Assembly (NCBI GenBank): GCA_021498095.1
Contig: JAIZWK010000001.1
Span: 2,405,666-2,469,665, forward strand
From: Candidatus Harpocratesius repetitus
Lineage (GTDB): Archaea; Asgardarchaeota; Lokiarchaeia; Sigyniarchaeales; Promethearchaeaceae
Direction: 5' to 3'
Length of the DNA: 64,000 nucleotides
In this document: in pieces, positions 55,365-63,552 of the stretch
How the letters are laid out: each line of letters opens with the position of its first letter
Numbering within the stretch: the first letter of the stretch is position 1
Made by a program: the position numbers and the translations under genes
The notes under the pieces: model-generated
Databases searched by the model: none
What the model was told of the DNA's origin: nothing
What the model saw: the letters and a program-made list of their open reading frames with translations, nothing else

Positions 55365-56113
55365 TAGTATTTTTGACTATTTTTAAGAATGAAGGATCAA
55401 TTAAGAGAAGCCTTATTTTTTAAATTATTTCAATATTATCGTTCAAAAAAATCTCATTGACAATTTCATTGAAGTTTTAGAGCAAAACATACACTATTTT
55501 AAAGCTTATGACAAAGAAAAGTAGGAATATGCATAAATTGATATTTTTATAAAACTCTCAAACTGGCAAAAATATGTTTTCCGCAGTTACAGTTGCTATA
55601 AAGGAAATACAAGACTATTTGTGACAAAAGTTTTATTAAATTATCTGGCGGAGAATATTAATAGTAGGATTAAGACTCGCGTGCATTAAACTGGTCCTAA
55701 AACACCTGAGGGTTTAGAACAGCGACTTCAGGCATATATTACAATCACAAATGAACCCAAAATCTTATAAATTACCATTGTTTCACACCGATTTAGCCCA
55801 AAAATGCTCTTTAATGAGTGGAATAATTCAGGAATTAAACGATTATTTCAATTAAACGAAAAATGGGGGAAAAAAATTCAAACCGAGGTGTTAGTGAATT
55901 GATCCTTCGTAATTAAAAATAGCCGTATTTTTATTTTTTCATCTTTTTTTCAAATACCATATATTTCTTTTATTCTCATGCGATTAATGTTCATAAGAAG
56001 AATTATCAGAAATTTTTCTATTATCCTTAAATTACTTACTGCAATAGCACATCTCTATTAGCTGAACATAAAAAAAAAACTGCGAACAATCGATCCAGCA
56101 AATTATAAATAAA
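55182..56113 (+). repeat. Left ~375-bp direct repeat, interrupted by an IS
   Basis: Bases 55182-55374 and 55933-56113 match 61791-62165 in order. Only the 550-bp IS and one copy of its target duplication break the match. The repeat spans the ABC gene 3' end, the intergenic spacer and the start of the acyltransferase gene. In this left copy the acyltransferase start codon is ATA and the frame is soon broken by TAG and a frameshift, so it is a relic. Confidence 0.85.
55375..55924 (+). mobile_element. 550-bp non-autonomous IS derivative with TIRs and 8-bp TSD
   Basis: The ends are inverted repeats of 28 bases (left starts GACTATTTTTAAG, right end reads GGCTATTTTTAATTAC on the reverse strand) with 23-24 matches, including a perfect inner 12 bp GAAGGATCAATT/AATTGATCCTTC. 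It is flanked by GTATTTTT at 55367-55374 and 55925-55932, a direct 8-bp target duplication. Inside, the plus strand encodes a transposase C-terminus with stop codons (TGPKTPEGLEQRLQAYITITNEPK), so it is an internally deleted copy of the element at 58748-60359. Confidence 0.85.
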
Positions 56114-56217
56114 TACCCATGAAAATAATAAATTTTGAATTTTTAAATTCGATGATGAATTTTCAAGTCGAAGGATAAATTAGAAGATTACTCATTTTTC
56201 TTTTTTCATCTCACATT

Positions 56218-57030
56218 TTAACACACCAATATATCCAACAAAGGAGATTTTAGAATTTTGGTATTTAGGAATGAATATTGAAAGTTATGGCGAATAGTAA
56301 TTGAGTCCAATATCGTCGGATTATTTTGACAGATGATGCAGGCTCGAATTCGCTTCTCGATACTCTCGACCGTTTTCGGCACTGTTAATACAAGAAAATT
56401 CGAAAGCAAACTATTTTTATGTTCTGCAAGATTATTTTGGATGTGTTTTAATGCGTAAAGATGTATAACTTCTGCTAACGCTGCGCCAACAGCAGGAGAA
56501 ATTTCTTTACCAACTCATACCGTTTTTCGGTACGGATCAATTTTTGCATAGCCCCGTTTTCCCTTGTTAAATACGGTGCGAAATCTTTTTCGGCCTCGTT
56601 TTTTCTTCACTTTTGAAGATTGCTTTTTCTTATTTTGATTGTTCTTTACTTCTTTCGGTCTACCTCGCTTCTTTTTAAGCTGATGGTTCAAATTTTCAAT
56701 TTTCTCTGTGTAAAAATATTTCTTTTTCGCTCTTTTTTTGGCAAAATCTGATTTCACTCCAATTGTGGTAGTGATTCGATTGTTTTTTTCGTAGTTAAAT
56801 CTTTCAATCACAATGTCTTTATAGGTTTTTTTATGTTTGTGCATAATTAGGGTTATTGGGCGATTTAGATTCTTAACACAAGCCCGAGTTCCATTCCAAG
56901 CATCTGCTGTAAGAACTTCAATCCGTTCTTGTGAGTTAGAATCCGCTTCCAAGATTACATCACGAATATCTTCCCATTTACGTGTTTCAGAAACTTTTAA
57001 GCCTAATACTTTATGAGTAGAATATTATGT
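56218..57030 (-). pseudogene. Decayed transposase, second subfamily
   Basis: Minus-strand pieces align to the transposase at 58871-60177: THKVLGLKVSETRKWEDIRDV (near 57000), LTADAWNGTRACVKNLNRPITLIMHK in the 56515-56952 ORF, a basic region (KKRGRPKEVKNNQ), and the C-terminus VPKTVESIEKRIRACIICQNNPT (56218-56409). The N-terminal zinc domain is missing, and stops and frameshifts separate the pieces. Sequence differs enough from the 58.7-60.4 kb copy to be another member of the family. Confidence 0.8.
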
Positions 57031-57241
57031 ACCCAAATTCGAAATTCTTCTTCAACTTGAAAATGCATCCAAATGTTTATATATATGACTATGACTAATA
57101 TATATTGTAAACTTTATGTTTACATTTAAACAAAACAAATTACTCCATATTAATTTGAATTTAAATATCAACTAAAATTTTTTAATATCAATTAGAATAT
57201 TTAAATGATATGAAATAGGAGGAATATAAAAGGTGAATTTA

Positions 57242-57835
57242 ATGGAAGAAAAGTTTCCGATTGAAAAAATTCGTGAACTTTTAAAAAATGGAATGCCTTT
57301 GAATGAAATTATGTCAAGAGTTATGAAAATTGGTGCCGAAATTGTTGAAAATTTTGGCCATAAAGACTATAGTAGCCCAATGGAACTTTTTAAAGAAATA
57401 CAAGATGGAACTTCTCCTTTAAATAAAATTGAAGGACAATTATCACCTGTTATTCAAGATCAAAAAACAAATGTTTTTGCTGTAAAAGTTTGCCCAATGA
57501 AAAAAATTATGCAAGAAATGTCGAAAGGTGATGAATACGACCAAAACGTAAATTCTGTTTTAGATGATTTTCATCTAAGAGAAAATGAAACATCAGGAAA
57601 TTATAGTGATATTGGTTGTTATATTCAACAACAAATTAGACAAATGCTTATTTCTTCGTTTACTTTAAACGGTAAATATGATTTTAATTTAATTCATTTA
57701 GGGTGTGATAAAGGAAAAGGGAGAAATATCAGCGAAGGTGATGTTGAAGCAATCAAAATGGACCGAGAAATGCTTTCAAAACTTTTGGATGAAAATGACT
57801 GCGTTTATGCAATTTCTGTAAAGGAGGGGCAATAA
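57242..57835 (+). CDS. Hypothetical protein, first gene of the longin-like trio
   Basis: About 197 aa. The ATG at 57242 has AGGTGA 5 bases upstream; the GTG at 57233 with AGGAGG 10 bases upstream is also possible. No family recognised. Helical N-terminus (IEKIRELLKNGMPLNEIMSRVMKIGAEIVENF), a central part with KVCPMKKIMQEM, and a C-terminal strand-rich region with LIHLGCDKGKGRN and CVYAISVKEG. The overall plan faintly recalls V4R-type small-ligand domains but without their clear cysteine pattern. Cytosolic. Two bases separate it from the next gene. Confidence 0.7.
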   Translation: MEEKFPIEKIRELLKNGMPLNEIMSRVMKIGAEIVENFGHKDYSSPMELFKEIQDGTSPLNKIEGQLSPVIQDQKTNVFAVKVCPMKKIMQEMSKGDEYDQNVNSVLDDFHLRENETSGNYSDIGCYIQQQIRQMLISSFTLNGKYDFNLIHLGCDKGKGRNISEGDVEAIKMDREMLSKLLDENDCVYAISVKEGQ

Positions 57836-57836
57836 A

Positions 57837-58136
57837 ATGAGTGAATCAACCTTAAAAAAGGAATTATTTTATAAAATTGTTGAAGTATTAGAAGAGAAAA
57901 TTTCCATGTCAGCTTATTATACTGTAGAATTAGCATGTCAAAATATAAATAAAACTCCTGAACAAATAACAAAAGAAGATTTACCGAATGTTGTTAATGC
58001 TATCTTAGATATCTACAAAGAATACTACCCACATCGAGTTGCTGATGTTGGAAATCATCTCTCTATGGCATTATTACAAAAATTTGATATAAAAAGGAAA
58101 AAACGACGACGAGGTTTTGTCTTTTTCAAAAGGTGA
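57837..58136 (+). CDS. Hypothetical helical protein, second gene of the longin-like trio
   Basis: 99 aa. It begins 2 bases after the first gene's stop, with GGAGG in its leader (AAGGAGGGGCAATAAAATG). Helices LFYKIVEVLEEKISMSAYYTVELACQ and PNVVNAILDIYKEYYPHRVADVGNHLSMALL, ending in a strongly basic tail KRKKRRRGFVFFKR that could bind nucleic acid or acidic lipid. No family recognised. Confidence 0.7.
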   Translation: MSESTLKKELFYKIVEVLEEKISMSAYYTVELACQNINKTPEQITKEDLPNVVNAILDIYKEYYPHRVADVGNHLSMALLQKFDIKRKKRRRGFVFFKR

Positions 58137-58141
58137 TAATA

Positions 58142-58588
58142 ATGTGGGTTTACCTTGTAATTGACAAAAATGGAATTCCTATAATTCAATATCCACTGTT
58201 AGATGATACAAACATCGATGGTCAGATGAAAATGAATACTATTTTACTTTCAGGATTATTAAGTGCATTAAATACTTTAAGCATTGAAGCAACTGGAGAA
58301 ACTATTTCAAAAGTAAATTTTGGATCAATTCAAGCAGTAATCTCTCGTGATAAAAATAAATGTCTTCATGTAGTTTTTGGAGAAGAGAATATTCCTATTG
58401 AAATACTTCGAGAAATTCATATACAAGCTAAAGACACGTTTTTATTATCAATGAATAAATTTAGGTCAGATGATGAGTCATTTAAGTCACTTGATTCAAA
58501 TGAAATGCAAAATGATGTAAGAGATTTGTTCGCTCCAATATTCTTTTTATACAAAAAAAAAATCTTGAATTATAATAAAATTAACTAA
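58142..58588 (+). CDS. Longin/roadblock-like protein, third gene of the trio
   Basis: 148 aa from the ATG at 58142, which has AGGTGA 5 bases upstream; the track start at 58133 overlaps the previous gene. The N-terminus WVYLVIDKNGIPIIQYPL, helix NTILLSGLLSALNTLSIEA, strands SIQAVISRDKNKCLHVVF and helix PIEILREIHIQAKDTFLLSM match the alpha-beta-alpha profile of longin/roadblock small-GTPase-associated domains abundant in Asgard archaea. It could be a GTPase partner or a docking subunit. The fold is inferred by eye. Confidence 0.65.
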   Translation: MWVYLVIDKNGIPIIQYPLLDDTNIDGQMKMNTILLSGLLSALNTLSIEATGETISKVNFGSIQAVISRDKNKCLHVVFGEENIPIEILREIHIQAKDTFLLSMNKFRSDDESFKSLDSNEMQNDVRDLFAPIFFLYKKKILNYNKIN

Positions 58589-58613
58589 TGATAACATCTT
58601 ATTTAAGTATTTG

Positions 58614-58738
58614 GGTTGGTTAGGTATGGTCTTGTCTAAAAAATGTAGAGAGACCTGCTAACGGCTTAACGTGTTGGTGCTATTGTACCATGGCTGATGA
58701 ACCGATAATATCGGTTGACTAACTGATACCATTTTTTT
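58614..58738 (+). ncRNA. Candidate structured RNA with T-run end
   Basis: This short G+C-richer stretch lies between the longin gene and the IS. It contains a perfect hairpin ACCGATAATATCGGT (58701-58715), a CUAAC/GUUGG helix, an outer GGTAT/ATACC pairing and a terminal TTTTTTTT. A C-box-like TGATGA (58695-58700) and D-box-like CTGA (58723-58726) with ATGG/CCAT around them could form a kink-turn. The A+T-rich background makes such a G+C block unusual. No known RNA family recognised. Confidence 0.45.
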
Positions 58739-58747
58739 TCAAGTACT

Positions 58748-60359
58748 TGCAATTTTTAATTACGAAGAATCAATTCATTGAAGCCTCGGTATGAATTTTT
58801 CTTCTTTTTTTCTTCTTTTTTTCCTCTATTTTTCCTTCAATTGAAATTATTGCTTAATTCTTGAATTGTTCTATATATTAAATAGAATTATTGGGCGAAA
58901 TAGGTGTGCAACAATGGTAATTCCTAAGATTTCTGGTTTATTTCTGGCGATAATAAATGCCCGAAGTCGCTGATCTAAACCCTCAGCTGTTTTAGGAACA
59001 GTTAAATGAACACAAGTCTCAATCACACTATTTATATTCTCCGCTAGATTATTTGATATAGATTTGTGCCAAAATTAGTCTTGTGTTTCCCTAAAAGCAG
59101 CTGCAACTGTGGGAAGCACATCTTTTGCCAATCTTAGAGTTTTACGAGAAGGGTCAATTTTTGCATATTTCCGTTTTCCTCTGTCAAAAATTGTAAAGAG
59201 TCCTTTCCGTCCTCGCTTTATTTTTGGTTTTTGGTTTTTTCTTTGTTTTCCTTGCCCGTTTTTCACTCCTTTTGGTTTTCCCCTTTTTTTTGATATTGGC
59301 ACACTCAAATCATCTTTATTCTCTAGGCAAAAGTATTCTCACTTTCGCCGTTTTTTAAAAAAATCGGTTTTAAGACCTATTTTAGTGATTATCCGCTTCG
59401 TATTTTCATAGTCAATATGCCAAATAACGGCTTTATCATAGGTTTTTTTTTGTTTGTGAATTACTAAGGTAATATTACGCGTCAAATTCTTGCTCATTGT
59501 TTGTGTAGCACCCCATGCATCGGCAGTAATTACCTTTATCGGTAATTTTGTATTTCGATTCGCTTCTTCAAAAACTTCATGGATGTCTTTTTCATTCCGC
59601 GTTTTTGAAACCTTTATTCCGAGGATTTTATGAGTAGTATAACCCGTGAACATTATAATATACAACGCTACACCGTATATCCGAATGAAAGTTTTATCTT
59701 CTGCAACTGCAGTATCATTCGTTAATTCCACAACCAAATTTTTTAATCCCTGAAGATTTGAGATTGTTTTCTCTATCTTAAAACGCAAATAGCAAATGAG
59801 AGCATCAGAAACGCTATATTTTTCGGCTATAGCACTCTGACTGATTTTTCCTTCCATGATTTCTTTTGTCATCTTACCGAGCATACTGTCAAGCACTTTT
59901 TTGACACCTCCAGATGTAGTCAAAGCAAATTGTCGGGCAGTATTGTGTGTTTTATTGAATAAACATTAAGGATTTTTACACTAATAATATTGAACTCTTC
60001 TACCTTTCCGTTTATGAGTGCATATACTCCGACGACAGCAGAGCGACATTCTGGGCATAAAACAGGTATTATTTCTAGAATTCCTTCCCTTCCATCTTCG
60101 AAATTAATGCATAATGGCACGAATAATGGAAGATATTCCTTTTTAGGGCATCCTACCATAGGATAACACTTGATCAATGTGATTTAAACATTTTCAAAAC
60201 ATCGGTTTGCGAACTGACTTGAAATAGATGCTTAAGGTATTGTACACTTTGCATATAAATTTCAACTAGGTTGCCAAAAATAAATATTTGAAAGATAATT
60301 TGGGAATAATTTAGAAAATATTGCTTCTCTTAATTGATCTTTTATCCTTAAAAATAATC
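58748..60359 (-). mobile_element. Decayed full-length copy of the same IS (1.6 kb)
   Basis: Both ends match the TIRs of the 550-bp element at about 24 of 28 positions (58748-58775 and 60332-60359). It encloses one transposase gene on the minus strand. No target duplication was found, so it is old. Members of IS families with a zinc-domain DDE transposase and 8-bp duplications (e.g. IS1595, IS1) are the nearest type, but I cannot assign it. Confidence 0.75.
58871..60177 (-). pseudogene. Transposase, broken into three frames
   Basis: N-terminal zinc part (60177-59920, VLCPECRSAVVGVYALINGK), central part (59923-59339: SQSAIAEKYSVSDALICYLR as helix-turn-helix, then VITADAWGATQTM with a probable catalytic Asp), and C-terminal part (59308 down to the TAG at 58871, KKRGKPKGVKN ... 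AKIDPSRKTLRL ... VPKTAEGLDQRLRAF). At least two frameshifts separate the pieces, so it is inactive. The C-terminus stops early compared with the related 550-bp element. Confidence 0.8.
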
Positions 60360-60479
60360 AATTCTATTCTTAATTTGTATTTTAAAAATAAATCTAAAAT
60401 ATGTTAAATAAATAAGAAATGACTGATTTCTGGTAAAATTTAGAGAAAGATAGTACAAATGATTAAATCTTGCGGCTCT

Positions 60480-60834
60480 TTATAGTTTTTTCATCACAAT
60501 GTAGTTATAAGTTACTGAAATTTTTCTATCCTGAATTGTTTTAAACCCCTCTGTATTATTGACAAAATCTTCTGTGGTGATTGGGGATGTGTTCTAAGTA
60601 GAATTACTCCAAATGGTTTCATTTTTTGATTAAAAACTAAATAACCAAAATCTTTATCTAGTGAAATAATAATTCTTTTATATTTTCTACTAATTTTTAT
60701 AATCTTTTATCCTTAATTCCTCTAAATTTTTCACTTATTGATATAACATCATATCCTGTATCTTTTAACGAAAGATAAACAGATTTAGGAATATTCTCAT
60801 CTAAAAGAAATTTAAAATTCATCAAATTCAACAT
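60480..60834 (-). pseudogene. Decayed DUF5615 (PIN-like) toxin
   Basis: Minus-strand frame 1 reads MNFKFLLDENIPKSVYLSLK then EKFRGIKDKRL-stop. Frame 2 continues RIIISLDKDFGYLVFNQKMKPFGVILLRTHPQ, and frame 3 ends ISVTYNYIVMKKL-stop. This is the full length of DUF5615, a PIN-type ribonuclease family, in three frames, both shifts in A/T runs. The acidic residues DEN and DKDFG that form the PIN-like site are still visible. It follows the DUF433 gene by about 320 bases. The shifts could be sequencing errors; if so the gene is intact. Confidence 0.8.
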
Positions 60835-61155
60835 CATAATTGAGGATATTTTATCTTTTTTAATTTAAACGCTTTTTTGAATATCATTCATATATTTCCG
60901 ACTTAATTCTGAAATATCGCAATTCTTTTTTTGTCGAACTCGATTTTTTCAAAGAATTTATTAAAAATTTACCATCCTCTTTATAAATTCTTCAATTTGA
61001 TGTCGATTTTATCATAATTTTTGAATTACATATCTTAAATTTGGCACCTTGGTAAAATCGACAAAAAATAAGGAAGGATATTTTAGATTTGAGTCGGAAG
61101 AATTAAGATGATGAGATGAAAAAATTCGAATCTTTGAAATTTAAAATACCCTCAA

Positions 61156-61374
61156 TTAAGCTTCAATCTTGAAAATCTGTTCTTCACGAATACTTTTCGT
61201 GGCATAATGTAAAACGGCCAAAATATCTTCTTTTGTAATATTATATTCATCTTGAATTTTATCATAAGACCAATCTTGCGCTAATAATTCCAAAATAAAA
61301 TCTACTGAAAGACGAGTGCCTTTAATACATGGTTTTCCGACACAAATAGAAGGATCAATAATAATTCTTTTAGA
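61156..61374 (-). CDS. DUF433 antitoxin
   Basis: I start at ATG 61374 (MSKRIIIDPSICVGKPCIKGTRLSV), the family start; the track ORF has eight extra residues. 72 aa with the DUF433 helix-turn-helix (VDFILELLAQDWSYDKIQDEYNITKEDILAVLHYA). These proteins are the usual antitoxin partners of DUF5615 toxins. Here the antitoxin appears intact whereas the toxin downstream is broken. Confidence 0.88.
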   Translation of the reverse strand, partial: SKRIIIDPSICVGKPCIKGTRLSVDFILELLAQDWSYDKIQDEYNITKEDILAVLHYATKSIREEQIFKIEA

Positions 61375-61790
61375 CATACAATTAACTAATTTAAACACGA
61401 TAATATAAATTTCACTTTTAGTCCTTCAGTTTAAATTATAAATTTAAGGTAGATTTTGTTAAAATTCTTCATAAAAAAAGTGTACGGGATGATATCTATC
61501 ATATAATTGATTCAATCATCTTTATTGCACATAAAAAATTCCTTTTCAAAAAATAATCTCGAATGAACGCTTCAATTTATCTTCATAAGTTCTGATATAC
61601 TATAGATAGAATTGAATATGGTGCTTTTTTTCTGAATATTTCCTTCAACTGGCGCTTTAATATACAAACCCTTGAATCTTGACGACATAAAATATCCGTT
61701 AAGAATAGAGTGCTTGTTTTTTAAAAGAACACAGAAATTAAAAGAAAATAATTGCTGTTATATCTATTTGTTTATTGGATTATCGATAAA

Positions 61791-61971
61791 TCTTTATAAT
61801 TGCACACCGATTATTAACTATACGAGATGCAGATTTAATTTTAGTTATGCGTGATGGAGATATTGTGGAACAAGGTATTCATGAAAAATTAATAACCAAA
61901 AAAGGATTTTATGCAGAAATTTACAACAATCAATTCGAGCACATTCCTTTATTGAACATACTCCAATAATA
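61791..61971 (+). pseudogene. Fragment of an ABC exporter ATPase domain
   Basis: Open frame without start: [19 protein letters not shown], then [31 protein letters not shown]. It matches the last ~59 codons of the ABC gene ending at 55364 at about 80% identity. The rest of the gene is absent here. Confidence 0.85.
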
Positions 61972-62165
61972 ATAATATATTTTATTTCTTCATCTTTTTT
62001 TCAATTACCATATATTTTATTATCATGCGATTAATGTTCATAAGAAGAATTATCAGAAATTTTTATTATTATCCTTAAATTATTTACTGCAATGGCACAT
62101 CTCTATTTAGCTGATCAAAAAAAAACCCGTGAACTATCTATCCAGCAAATTACCCATAAAAAGAA
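61791..62165 (+). repeat. Right ~375-bp direct repeat
   Basis: Counterpart of 55182-56113 without the IS. Nucleotide identity is about 90% in the spacer and the acyltransferase start. It keeps the intact acyltransferase start codon. Confidence 0.85.
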
Positions 62166-63501
62166 AACCCCTAATAAACAATCTGTTAGAGACAAAAAAG
62201 CAGAGCAAAGTTGGGGTGATACTATGGGAGGTATTTTGAGAATTATTAAATGGATTGATCGATATAAGATCTATCGTTTAGGAAAATTTCGTTCAATGTC
62301 AGCTTTGAATGCATGGGGACATCTACTAGGAAAACTTGTTTTTGGTAGTTCATCCAAAATCCAGAGAAGGGTTAAGGTAAGCTTACGAGCACTGTATCCA
62401 AATGCAAGTCCAAAAGCAATTCACACTATGTTCAATACTCATGTGAAATACATGGGTATGTTATTAATGGATATTATTTTTAGACTTCCTTTTCTTTGTG
62501 ATTATCCTCCAGGCGAGCAAGTTAAGGAATTAAATTATATCAATTTTGAAAGATTGGAAAAGGTACTTGAGAAAGGAAAGGGTGCAATTGTCCTTATCTT
62601 ACATCTCGGAGAACACTTTCATAATCCTCTTGGTGTTTTTATTCACCCTAAAAAATATAACATGTCTGTTGTCGCCAGTATTAAAAACCTTCCGATGTAT
62701 GAATTTAATAATCGCCCTCATTTTGATAATCTATATATTTACGCTAGTACAAAATTTGCAAAAATATCTAAGATACTTCAGAAAAACTTGACAAATAACC
62801 ATGCTTTAGTCATGTATCATGATTATTCATCCAAAACTCAGTTGAAAGTTCCATTTATTGCAGGCAAATTACCTTTTCTGATTAACACACCACAAAGTTA
62901 CATTAGGCTCCATCGACTTACAGGAGCAGAAATTCTTCCATTGATTACAGTTCCTGAAGGTGTGTTTGGAAAATCGAAACTTTTCTTTTTAGATAATACA
63001 AGTATAAAAAAAGTATCTGAAAAATATTGGAATGCTCCATCAGAAGAATTTCATGGCAGGATGTCTACAGAGATAAATCGAATAATGTATCCATGGGTTC
63101 GAAAATATGCACCTTGGTGGGAAGAACTCATGCGTCTGGCTGGAATGAGAAGTAAAGATGAATTAAAGATACCTGCAAACATAACTTTAGAAGAATTCTT
63201 AACAACAATAAAAGGCAAAATGCAATCTGTTATCTCAGGTAGTTGGGAGCCAGATAGACAAGATGAGCAGATCCTTCAAAAGATTGAAAATGCGTTTCAA
63301 AGTGCATTTGAGAAAATAAAATCACCAAAATCTATATTCCGACCACATAAATCGGTTATTCGCTTATCTCTCATGACTGGAATGGAAGAATTACAAAAAA
63401 TGGCAAAAATTGTTCAGCAAGAATGTCGAAAAAAAGGAGAATTAGAATTGGAATCTATTTTTGCCAAATTATCTGAAGAATTTAAAGCTTTAACCCCATA
63501 A
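62092..63501 (+). CDS. LpxL-like acyltransferase (LPLAT superfamily)
   Basis: 469 aa. Region ~125-300 resembles LpxL/HtrB-type acyltransferases: KGAIVLILHLGEHFHNPLG, VVASIKNLPMYEFNN, NNHALVMYHDYSSKTQLKVPFIAGK, and TGAEILPLITVPEG. In bacteria these acylate lipid A or phospholipids using an H-x4-E/D pair; here the first His is followed by GEHF, so the acidic residue is at a different spacing. Archaea do not usually have such lipids, so the substrate is uncertain. The C-terminal ~130 residues are helical. A relic of its 5' end lies at about 56045-56113. Confidence 0.78.
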   Translation: MAHLYLADQKKTRELSIQQITHKKKTPNKQSVRDKKAEQSWGDTMGGILRIIKWIDRYKIYRLGKFRSMSALNAWGHLLGKLVFGSSSKIQRRVKVSLRALYPNASPKAIHTMFNTHVKYMGMLLMDIIFRLPFLCDYPPGEQVKELNYINFERLEKVLEKGKGAIVLILHLGEHFHNPLGVFIHPKKYNMSVVASIKNLPMYEFNNRPHFDNLYIYASTKFAKISKILQKNLTNNHALVMYHDYSSKTQLKVPFIAGKLPFLINTPQSYIRLHRLTGAEILPLITVPEGVFGKSKLFFLDNTSIKKVSEKYWNAPSEEFHGRMSTEINRIMYPWVRKYAPWWEELMRLAGMRSKDELKIPANITLEEFLTTIKGKMQSVISGSWEPDRQDEQILQKIENAFQSAFEKIKSPKSIFRPHKSVIRLSLMTGMEELQKMAKIVQQECRKKGELELESIFAKLSEEFKALTP

Positions 63502-63552
63502 AGAATGAAAGTCTGTTTTTCATGTTTATATAATGATGCTTGCAGGCTCATT

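Noticed and set aside
61672-61854. 60-aa plus ORF
   Set aside because: It covers the ABC fragment in the wrong frame; the right frame (61791-61971) is listed instead.
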